Assembly: GCF_000699445.3 (NCBI RefSeq)
Contig: NC_067196.1
Location: forward strand, 87,460,364-87,524,363
Direction: 5' to 3'
From: Schistosoma haematobium
Lineage: Eukaryota; Platyhelminthes; Trematoda; Strigeidida; Schistosomatidae
Length of the DNA stretch: 64,000 nucleotides
This document shows positions 22,513-34,500 of this stretch, piece by piece. Positions within the stretch are counted from its first letter, which is position 1; the number at the start of each line of letters is the position of its first letter. The translations under genes were made by a program, and so were the position numbers. Under the pieces are notes generated by a model that was given only the letters and a program-made list of their open reading frames with translations, did no database searches and was not told the DNA's origin.

Positions 22513-25500
22513 GTAAGAAGTTTTAGTGTTTTAAGATAATTTTAGGTTCAGGGGAGTAGTATCAGGAATTATGGCTCTCAGCCCAGGTATATGTTGTCCG
22601 TTAATCGCCTCCCCAAACATACTGATTCTCCTCCTCCTTACTATAGATCAGCCATTAGCTTGGGACCTGTGAGTTTAATCACCTTTAGATTTCTAATGTT
22701 CCTATAATTCACGTGTTAACTATTGGTAAAAGTTTGGTTCTACTCAAAGTAAATATCAAGCACCGAACTACACACCGCATGGTTTTGTGGCTTTGAATTG
22801 AATTTCCATGGTTATAGTACTTGAAGTCTTTCTTGTTAATAAGGAAAATCTCATTCTGCATGATACTATTGAGGTAGTCAGTCTTCAGCGTTCAGTAATA
22901 AGGTTAGGAGGTCTATCAAACTATAATAATCCTTGCAGTTTGTAATACTGTGTAGGTCCAATCTCGTTTTGAATATATTAACAGAAGGTGCTGATATTAC
23001 GTGTTCCGTTAGAGAATTCCAGTAATTCACTACTCGGTGAGAGAAACGAAACTCCAGACGTAAACGATTTGATCTCGGTTTTTGAACTTTCTTCGAATGT
23101 CCTCTTAAATGATCAGTCCTAAACGGAAGTAAATGATAAGACATGTTAATACCGAGGTCATCGTTCAGTATACGATAAGCCAATATTAGATCACCCCGTA
23201 CTCTACGGTAAGATAACGGAAATAATTTAAGGTTTCTCAGTCTGTCTTCATAAGATAGGCTAGATAGACCTTGTACCATCTTAGTACCTCGTCGTTGGAC
23301 TCTTTCCAGCATCTCTGCTTCATACTTGAAACAAGGACTCTCTGCTTGAATCCCATATTCTAAATGTGGTCGCACATAAACCGGGTATTATAATCTAAAC
23401 ATTTCATCATCTAAATACTCGAAAGACCCACGAATAAACCATAATACCCTATAGCCTTTCGCAGCAGCAGTCTTACAGTGACTAGTGGTTTTGAGATCAC
23501 AGCTTAATATGACTTCTAAATCTTCATAGTTTCTTACTTTGGGTAGCACGAATTCACATATTTTATAGTGATACGGTTCATCATAGTTATTTAATTGCAT
23601 CACCAAACTTATTAGGATTTAATTCTAGCGACCACCTGTCCAACCATGCCACCAGTGAGCTAAGATCATTCTGCAATACTATCCTATCCGACATACTGTG
23701 TATGGATCTCCAAATTTTTATGTCATCGGCGAAGAGTAGAACGTATGATTTTCCTATAGTTGGTAATCCGTTTACATAAAGTAAAAAAAAGAGGACCGAG
23801 GATTGTACCTTGAGGAACTCCACTTTTTACAGGTACCCACGAGGAGAGAGCCCCATTTACCGTTACCCTTTGTCTCCTGTCATGGAGAAAGTTACTTATC
23901 CAATCTACGACTGTATAATGGATTCCAAAACGTTCCAGTTTGAATTTAAGACCAGAGTGCGAGACCTTATTGAAGGCTTTACTTAGATCTATGAAGATCA
24001 CATTCACAGAAATATTCCGATCTTTTGCAGCAGCCCAATCTTCTCTTGCAATGAGATTTGCCAAGGATGATAGGCCTCTCCGAAAACCATGTTGTCCCCT
24101 GGAGAAAAGATTATGTCCTTCCACATAGTTTATAACAGATATCCGAATGATTTTTTCCGTCAGTTTTACAACTGCACTAGTTAAGCTAACAGGTCTATAG
24201 TTACTACCTAAATCCCTACTCACAGCCTTATACACCGGATTTATTATAGCGTCTTCTCAGTCTCTGGGCAGTCTGGACTGCCTCAGAGACGTGTCAAACA
24301 GTATCGCTAATGGTTCAGCAATTACATCTGCCATGGCTTTCATAATCCTAGGATGAATATCATCAGGACTACTGGACTTATCAGGTTTGAGATCCTGAAG
24401 TAGCCTTAAAACAGCACCTTTCTCAATGACTATGGAGTCCATCAGCGAGCCGCCGCGATCACAATGAATCTTTGGTCGTTCCTCATTACTGATAGAAAAC
24501 ACTTTACTGAAATATCACGATAAAGCTTCAGCTTTTTCGGTATCACCTTTTGCCAAGATTGACGGATTTTCTTGTATCAAAAGTGATGGGATTCCATCGC
24601 TTCTCTGAGTTCGCCTTTTTAAATACGAGAATAACCGTTTCGGACTATATCTAGAATCTCTAACCAATTGTTTTTTATATGATCGTCTAGTCTTACTTAT
24701 TAACGCTTTGCAGGTATTCTTAATCTTACAATAACTGGATCTGTATTGTTCTAAGCCAGTAGAGATGAACACATTCCAGTGCTTCTTCCTTTTTCTAAGA
24801 AGTTTCCCGACTATTTTAGTTATCCATGGTGGACTGTTATTCGGTCTTCGCAGTACCAGATATGTTATGAACGGGGACGTAACTAAACTAAACTTTAAAA
24901 CAGACCATGCTTCTTCAACTGATGAGCTAGTATCTACTAACCAATCTGTCTTAGCAGCGCATTCCTGAATGGCTGATATGTTAGCTTTCCATACATTTGG
25001 GCGCGGTGTAACCTGATCGTATAACATGTCCCTAGTTCTAAACGCGAATGACAAAACAGCGTGATCGCTGTTTACTAACGGTGGAAGAATATTTAAGTCG
25101 ACAATATCCTCAGTCTCATGAGTGATTACCAAATCCAGCAGAGAAGAACCCTGGTTAACACCAAAACGTGTGGGTTGGGATACATGCTGCACTAGTGCAT
25201 GCTCCATTATTGTTACCAGGAACCTACTATCAAAGGATTTTATAGATCCTTCCGTAGTCATCTCAGTTCAATTAATATCAGGTCCATTAAAGTCTCCTTT
25301 TATCAAGCATCTGGTATTTTCACTCCAAAGATGAATGTGCTCTAAAATAAAGTCATCAGCTAAGCAGATCGGGCTGCGATAGATGACACCGAGCATAAAT
25401 GTACTACATTCGATAGCCGATTTACAGCTAATGACTTCACAAGTACCGCCATCATAGGATTCGCTAGCAGAGGAGCGGATATTTATATTATTGGCTATAT

Positions 25501-28500
25501 ATAACAGGACGCCGCCTCCTTTTCTACATCTATGTCTATCACTCCTGATGCAATGATATCCGGATAATTCAGGAGTAATGTCTAAGTCATGGACTAACCA
25601 AGTTTCTGTCACTGCTACAATGAGTGGTTTTAATCTGTCCACTAATGCTTCTAGTTCATAGAACTTATTTCGTAGACTACGAGCGTTGGCATATAAAACT
25701 CCTAAGTAGAACAGCCTATCCACACAGGCCTTGGTAGCATTCGCTTCCAAGACCTGACTATCCGAAAACCCACTAGCCGGAGATTTTCTTCGCCGTTTTG
25801 CCGACGGGTTTCTAGTTCAACTAGTGCTCTCTTCCTTTTTATTCTATCTTCGAGAGACATATAAGGTCTAACTCGGATGTCGGAATTATCGTGACAACGA
25901 GCGCTACTTAACAGGAGATGACGTTGCTTCTCCGATCCTAGAACTACCTTAAGGAGTCTGCATGGTCGGGGTTCAACATTGTCCTTGGTCCTCTTGCCTA
26001 TTCTAACCAGTTTTTTTTACTTGAACGCCTTTAGAGTTATCTGGTAAGATACTACGAATATATTCTCCCAGCTTCTCTAAATCATGCGCGTGTCTAATTT
26101 TGGGATCAGAGTTGTTTGACTCCAGCAATTTGCTCACAATGACTTGCTAACCACCTGCGCACTGCCTACAGCTTTTTTTGTTTCGTTTTCTCCGTACTGT
26201 AGTCCATTTTTCATCCCTCAGGACACTGGGACTATTTGGAACGGTAACGGTTTTATCCAGATCTTCAGTTTCCATTAGATGTGCATGGTTACCAATGTTA
26301 GTGTCAGTTGATACTACCCCCCTCGTTAATGTTAACGGAGATTTCACTTTTCCGTCAGTCACTGTCGGGTGTTTGAGTCCTCTCGTAACAGCACGTAATA
26401 CACTGACACATTCGTCACTGTCAGTGCTCGTATTATCAGAGCATGCGCCATCGTTCTTTTTACAGGTCAAAACCAATAGGCTCATAGCCTCCTGTATTAG
26501 TAACGTCTAATTTGCACATCAAAACATGCAAAGCCAATGTGAGTTAGGCTTCGAACACCTTTTTTATGCGGTGGGACTTAAACGAGTGCACATCTTATGG
26601 AACCACTTTTTGCATTCATCACACTGCATTCCTTCCTCCACAGGGAACAAACAGTTTGGTTGTCCACATTTGTGAGTACTACCAACCATTTTAGTCAAAT
26701 TAAGGTGTAAAACACAATATGATCACAGTATGAACACAAGTGTCAGTCAACGAGTAAAAGGGTACCACAAGACAAACTTTAGCAAGATTTCAAACCTTAA
26801 CTAAAGTACTTTGATATAGACCAAGAATGTGTAGTGGCGTTTTGATGTAACAATTACACAAAAGCAAGGATAATCACAGCAAGTACAAAATCACTGCCTT
26901 TTTTGAAGCCCATTTGAAACTCACTTTGAGACATTTTGCTGTTCACTTCATATGTATCATTTCAGGTTATGAATGACTTGAAATTCGAAGCAATATTTGG
27001 TTTTTAGCTATGGGAAGAAAAGTATTTGTGCTAAGTTAACATCTTACTGTCCGCTTTTATCTATCAAAATTTTTTCAACAAAAAATTTCTTTCCTAAGGT
27101 TCTTAGCTTTCATCGTATAAGAGACGTCTGTAGCTGGATTATCATCAGTACCACATCTTTTCAGTGAAATCTTGTGGTGAAACTTCGTTAGGTTGTTTGA
27201 ATGTGTATCGGGTACATCGAAGAACTTATCAGTGTGCTATACCGGCAGCTACAACCGGTTGAAAATGTTTATAAACTGTCAAACCTAGACATGATATCAA
27301 TTGAAGTTGTCAGTCGTTGGTTTGAACCATGTGTAAATATGTAGTCTTCTTAATTGGGACTAGAACAATAATCTTAGTCCACGGTGGGTGAGATGTCTTA
27401 AAATTATTCTCAGTTGCACCAACTTATTTATACTCTAAACCTATGGTTTAATGTCATTCAATACACTTTATTTTTAGCCTCATTTATTTTTTAAGCTATA
27501 TTTTGCATGTCTCCATTTTCATTTCAGTGGATGTTTTTTCAATCGTCTAGTTGTTTCTCAGTTGAAATTAGTGTCGCAACGTACGCCAATGAGGATTTGT
27601 GCCAGGACCTGCGTTGTATATGGCTGACTAAATTTACACGCATCTATATTTTTTATGTGCTTGTTATTAGACATCTTGAATTGTTGGTTCTGGTTAAGTA
27701 TAGTTAGCATTAACTCTACATTTCATATGAAGCTTTTCCAAAGTAGATGAATACCTTTCCCAACGCACATAAAATTAATTTGTGTTTGCAATGAATAATT
27801 TTCACCGCATTTCTGGAGCTATTACAACTGCTATATTGTGTGTGTAACTTAGGTGAATATTACCAGTTCTCCTTAACTTTTTTGATTCTCACTTAACATC
27901 GCCTAGAGCCAGTCCCAAGCCCATGTAAAGGAGGGTAGGAAGTAGGGTTAGCAACACTGCCCTCTAAAAAAGAACCTTACTATAAAGTGCAAACCAGCAA
28001 AACATCGCTAGTATTCTGAATCGTTCTCAATAATTCACTATAAAATACGGTCCTGGTAACTTAATGGAATTGATATTTTTCTAATTTATTTCGTAGCACT
28101 TTAGTTTTAAATGTGATATTGATTTTCCTCTTTTAGTTATGTCTCAGAAGTTTCCAGTCACAACAGTTCTGTTTGTAAATACCCTCAGTCAGCGTCTATA
28201 AGTATATATATATATATCAGTATTCTTCGGGCATTTCAGTCCCGAAGTTTGTTTATTTACTATTTGTTTGGTATTTTAAAACATGCGGTTACTATTCTGC
28301 GATAGTCAGTGATTCTCAACTTAGTTGATTTCATTGTTTAAGGTACGTTTCATTATTTCAGCGTGACATAGTGTCTTTCGTTGTGGAACAAAACCCCATC
28401 CTGTGATCATATTAATTCTGTAGTTAAAGCTGGAAACTCTGGTAGTTAGTTTAAAATTCCCTTTGATATTTCGCAGCGGTCCTACTATCGTTTAAGCTGC

Positions 28501-31500
28501 CTAAGTTGTGTCCATGTACGAAAGTCTGTGTCGTATCTAAACGTTGCATTTTTAAGTTAAGTGTTAGCTTGAATACTTACTTATTACTTATTTGTTTTAG
28601 AAATCAGGTTCCACATTATGGAATAGCACCACATCAAGTCTCGGTGGCAATGTAAATGACAGATCAAGTGACTTGAATGGTCGCTTTTCAAAACTTGATC
28701 TAAATGAAAGCACTAATTCAAGTAAAAAGTTGTGCAACGGTTATCACACTGATTATTGCTCGACCAAAAATCTCCAGTCTATAGATCGACGGGAATTCTC
28801 GGAAATCAATAACACTTATAGCAGCAGGAATTCTGTACGTTGTTTGGACTCTCCAGTAGCTAATCCTCCTCGTGCACCAATCAGTCTTCCAGTAAACTCT
28901 CATCACTCATATCACAGAGGTGGACTTGTGGGCCTTAACAATCTTGGAAACACTGTAAGTCAAATGTTATCATCTTTGTAGCACACATTTTAATTGAAAA
29001 AATCTGAAGTATTAATTATCGTATAGCTTTACCATTAATTCAACGAAGTAAAATCTCTAAAGTGTTACAGTATATAGATTTACACATTTTATGTAGAATT
29101 ATTGTAATCTAAAAATGTGTAACAAATTCGTTCATAAAATAATTTACTGCAAACTGATTTTTCAAAGTAACGCTGAGCTAGTTTTTAGCATTTAGCATTA
29201 ATATGTAAACGTTTTTAGTTGGTATCAATCAAATAACACTTAAATTCACTTAAGACACATTGAGCGATCAGATAAGCAAACAAATAAGTTATTATCAGTT
29301 TAGGGGGTGTGGAGATTTTTCAGTTAAGCGTTCGCGCGCGAGACTGAAGGCCCTGGGTTCGAATCCCGCGAGCGGGATCGCGGGTGCGCACTGCTGAGGA
29401 GTCCCAAAATAGGGCGAAACGGCCGTCCAGTGCTTGCAGGTTTCCAACAGTGGTCTAACATCAATCGGTTCATGATCTCAATCAAAAAATAAGTTATTAT
29501 TCGCTTAATAAAGAAGTGTATAATAAACTGATAAAGAAAATATTAATTGTTTTTAAATGGTCATATTAACTAATGGTTTTATATCTTTTAAAATCTGTGA
29601 AATTTAATTATCAAAGATCTTTGTAAAAAGATGAAAATATAGTTGCAAAGATCCTATCAAATAACGTGATAATGGTATGGTATGGGAAAGTATTTAAAAA
29701 AATGATAAAAAGTTGAAACAAGATTAACACTTACAATAAAATTTTTCTATCTTTTCCCTCTTCATTGTATCAGTCAGTCAGTCAGTTACAAAGTAGGACC
29801 AGGCACATATATGCATCGGTCCAAGTTGCCATATCTCATTAACACAACAAGATGGACACCGGATTCATAAAAGTAGTTAATTCAGAGGTGGTAATATATT
29901 AAAGGAAGATTGCATATAAGGATATAGTACAGCAAGAAAGATAGTTCGTAGAAAGAAAGATATGAAGCGATTTTAATCTCATAGTTTAAGGGAAGACAGA
30001 GAGTGTATACATCGACGCCATTGTGATAGATTCTGAGCCATGTCACCAAGAGTCTCCAACCATTGGTTACGATAGTCACGCGGACACCAACCAAGTAGTC
30101 TGCATCTACCAACTTAGCTCAAACCAGAATTTAGTAACTTCAAGCACTGATGCCACGTTTCGGTTTGGCCGCCCCTAACTCTTCATTGTATGGAGTAAAG
30201 TTTAGGTAGAAGACAATGTTATGTCAAAAAAATTTTTACAACTCGACGTTCAGATTACTCGTCATAATGGTTGTAGGTTCATAGTCACTCTTAAAATCTC
30301 TTTATTTACTGAGGAAACAAGAAACGGGATAATGTATATGTATATAAAAAGGTATAGGATGTATGGTTTTAACTAGACTCAAAGTTAGTTTCTCTAATGA
30401 CTTATACATCACTTTCCAGAGGTTATATTAATAACACACTAAGTAAATGTAGAAAATGAAATAGAATAATCTCAGCATATAAAAAGTTCTGGTTTGTCTT
30501 ACTGAGTTAGGTAATACATAACATTGATGCGTTTATACATGGATCCTTGGTTCAACACACTGTTTTTATTGGTGCGGTTTGTAAAATGTTGTTGAGATGC
30601 CGATAGTAGTGGCATTTCTACAAAGTTAGGAATTCTTTCGCTTGCCGACAGAGTTAATGTTAATTGATTTATTTGTTTCTATTAAATTCAACTATGAAGT
30701 CATAGATATTTGGTGTATTTATAAGTTGAAATAAAAACTTTTTGGTTAAAATCCACACAATGATCGTAATATGTGTATGATTGTAGACTTATAATGATAT
30801 GTCACAAATTGATCTCATTTACACAGTTGGATTCATTATCTATTTTCTTCAAAATTTTAAGCTTAAATTCACTTATTACTTTTCATTCTTTGATATCATT
30901 CGTTCTTTTCGAAGTATTTTCAACTTACTTTTGGTTTTTTTCTAAAAAGTTGTGATATTATTTAAATATCCTTCTTAATTGTGGTATTATATGTGAATTA
31001 TGATAATACTGACCAATACAAATTGATACCATATAGCTCACATCTGCTGGGAGTGATGGTAAATCAGTTGATAAGGTTGTGAATCGTCATCGACTGAGAT
31101 GGTTGGGTCACGTGTTGCGTATACCTGAACACCGATTACCACGATGCGCAATGCTGACTAGTGTTGGAGACGTTTGGGAGGAAGCTAGTGGCGGCCAAAC
31201 CAAAACTTGGTATCAGTGCTTGAAGTCACTAACTTCTAGTTTTAGCCATATTGGTAGATGCAGACTACTTGGTTGGGGTCCGCGTGACTATCGTAACCAA
31301 TGGTTGGAAAGTGTGTGTGATATGTCTCAGAATCGATCACAATAGCATCGGTGTATGTACTCTTTGTCTTCCCCTGAACTATGAGATTAAAATCGCTTTA
31401 TACCTTTGTTTCTACGATCTAATTTTCTCTCCCTGTATTATATGCTTATATACAATCTTTCTGTTACATATTACTACCATTGAAGTAACTACTTCTATGA

Positions 31501-34500
31501 ATCTGGTGTTCATCTTGTTGTGTTAATGAGATGTGGCAACTTGAACCGATGCATATATGTGCCTGATCTTATGTTGTAACTGATTGACTGACTGACTGAT
31601 ATAAACTAAACTAAATCGTTATATATACACACATACATACTGTTAATTGCTACTCAAATTGAGTTGATTAAAAATAACATGGAATCGATTAATAATTTGG
31701 CAAGTATTTAGTGTTAAGAAAATATTTCGAAGATTAATAACTTTTTTTATTGTAAAAAATTTTTATTGACAAGTAGATTGTTTTAGTTGGTAGATCTGTT
31801 TCTGTGAATAAAACTAATTCGATGAATTTGTTCGTTGATAAAACTGTTATTTATAAATCTATTCTTCTTTTGAGTTAGTTATAAATAACTTTTATTATAT
31901 ACTCTAATGGTTAATTAACTTGTTTACATTTAAAACGTTACATTTTTTGTTTTCTAATCCATGTGTGTTTGATAGCTCAGCGGATATGATATATTACTTA
32001 AGTGATTACAGTAGGCAAAACTTGTAGGTTACTCACGTGAACCAGGTCCCAAAACAAATTATATATATGGTAAGAGATTCAAGTTATTAATCTCAGTCAC
32101 AGTTAACATAGAGTCCAGTAAGATTGAGCGTCAGCCCGTTACATATCTTATCAGCACGATGCAATGAAATAAACAAGTTGAATAGCAACATCGGTGAGAC
32201 TATAATTTATGGACGAACCAATCAGATTTACGATGACGAGTCTTAGATTTTGGCGCGAAATTCATTCACCCATTTGGCTAAATAGAGTCTTTGCATTATA
32301 GCTTATGTCAATTCGTGATGAAAACTCTAAATCTAATTCCTAACCCTAACCATCAACTGTGAATCATAATCATTATTCTTCAAACTGCTTTGTAACCCTC
32401 ATTTAGCCCTAGTAAGTAGGTGGACACTCTCAAGGTTAGTTTAGCGTCGCTCAAAGATCGTCCATAAATTATAGTCTCACCGATGGAACAAAAAAGCATG
32501 TGAGAAAAATATCCTTGAAATCAATATCTAGTGGAAAATAATAAGTGAACGATCGATTAAGATATGACTTAATACATTTTTGTATCAGAACCAGGTCTTC
32601 GATACTGAAAACCTTTTATTTTTACTTATTGGTTACTTGAATTTGTTTCTAGCTAACTTTCTTTTTATTTCAAACATACAATCGTTATTCAACCGGGCTC
32701 AGACACTGCTTGTTAACTATCATATATATGAGTTTATGGTATACATTAGTTGCTCAATCATCCTTTGACCTAATTTTCTAATCAATAAATGTCGTCCACT
32801 ATTTCCATTGAATATAACTTGCTTCATTATGAAATATGATACATATAAGAACGAACGGAACATTTTTTTGTGTTGATTTACTATTTACCATATACTATGT
32901 TATTTACGTAATTACCTGACTCTTTTCATACCCTAATTCCCTTCTCCTTTTTCTCATTTTAGTGTTTTATGAATTCGATTCTTCAATGTTTAAGTAATAC
33001 AGCTCCGCTTACCGAGTATTGCTTGGAAGATCGATTTCTCAAAGACATCAATAAATCAAGTTCCATGAATGGGATGTTATTTCATTGTAGGTTGAACTTG
33101 AATTGTTATTTTGTCTCTTTTTTTGGTATGTAAACTCTAACGATGTATAGTCAGTAACTGTGATATAAAATAGTGAACAAATTACTGAAATGGATTAAAT
33201 ATAAATATGTAACTTTTTGTAATAATATTTGTATCTCTTATATTTCTGCAAAACGGTAAACATACTCTACTTACTACTTAGTTATCTTGAGTCTCTCATT
33301 GAAGCAATAATCAAGTCTAATAATCTTTATTCGGTATTTTAGATTTAGTCTACTGACCTCATAATCACTAGTAGTTTATTATTTTTTTTAAGAAATAAGG
33401 AATTTACTAGAAATATGAATAAAGAGAAGAAATATTTCTTTTCTCTATTCATTTTTTTTTCACTAAGCGTTTGAATGGGAATTTCCACCATTATAAAATA
33501 TTTGATAAATTGATTATTAATATCAGAAGGGTTTTTGTGGATATTATAGTTATTCATTCCATTGGTTGAGATCATGAGTCAATTGAAGCTAGATCACCAT
33601 GGAAAACCTGGGGTCACTGGACGGCCGTTTCATTCTATTGTGGGACTCCTCAGCAGCGCGCATCCACGATCCCGCCTCGTGGGATTCGAATCCATGACCT
33701 ATCAGTCTCACGCGCGAGCGCTTAACCAGTGCTTTCAGGTTTTCCATGGTAATCTAGCTTCAATTGACTCATGATTTCCACCATTGAAATTGATTATTAA
33801 CAATACACTGGGTATGTCAGTAAAAAACACTATTTTTTAGTGACTGATATTTTATTTCTCCGTTTTCCTCATCATTATCAAATAGCATATGCTGATTTAA
33901 TGAAAGAAATTTGGGATCCTGATTTGGCTAATTCTTCCACCAGTCCAAGTCGATTTAAAAGTCAAATTCAACGATTCGCTCCTCGCTTTATGGGATATTC
34001 GTAAGTATATATTTCATCATCTATTTATAATTTCGTATCTACATGAAAGTTTAAGTAGTGTGAAATAAAAGGATATTTTTGGTAGTAATTTTAAAGTATT
34101 TCCATTTATGGCTATCAAACCTGGTCTAAAAAAAGTTCAGTAGATGAGTAAGTCATAAGCGTGTTTAAACTTCTTATTTCACAAGTCGGTAGAATATTGT
34201 AATCTAAGTATAAGGTGTAGTCAATGAAATAGCTATGTCATCGATTGGAAGGGTGCATTTTTATTTATTCTTTATTTTTCTCTGCAAATTCAGGTCCTCA
34301 ATTTCATCTGTTCATTTCAAACTACATTTCTTATGTTTATTTTCCCCTCTGTAATCGATATTATTATTTTCTGTTTCCTCTTTGCCAACCCTACTAAAGT
34401 TAGCTTGACAACTTGGATTGATACACATTTGTAAACAGCTCTTATCCTGTTACTGAGTAAATAACTTTCCTGATGACAGATCGATATATTTGAAGAGATT

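Larger units (their letters stand above)
22862..26700 (-). mobile_element. CR1-clade non-LTR retrotransposon, nearly full length but decayed
   Basis: A minus-strand copy of about 3.8 kb in a USP intron, antisense to the gene. From its 5' end: a PHD-like zinc finger (26689-26564), an ORF1-like region (26485-26147), a decayed basic region (26140-25750), endonuclease, linker, RT and C-terminal domain. Stops and frame changes split the polyprotein into at least six pieces, so it is inactive. A second, shorter copy of the clade lies at 19471-19797. Confidence 0.85.

Noticed and set aside
29330..29380. tRNA gene-like A and B boxes (also at 33.7, 42.3, 56.7, 61.0 kb)
   Set aside because: They head hammerhead SINEs and lack a foldable acceptor stem and anticodon arm; the copies occur at many sites with target duplications.
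31251..31526. 91-codon open frame, also found at 62403-62627 and antisense at 29882-30112
   Set aside because: It is a shared alternative frame of the RTE family B 3' end, not a gene family.
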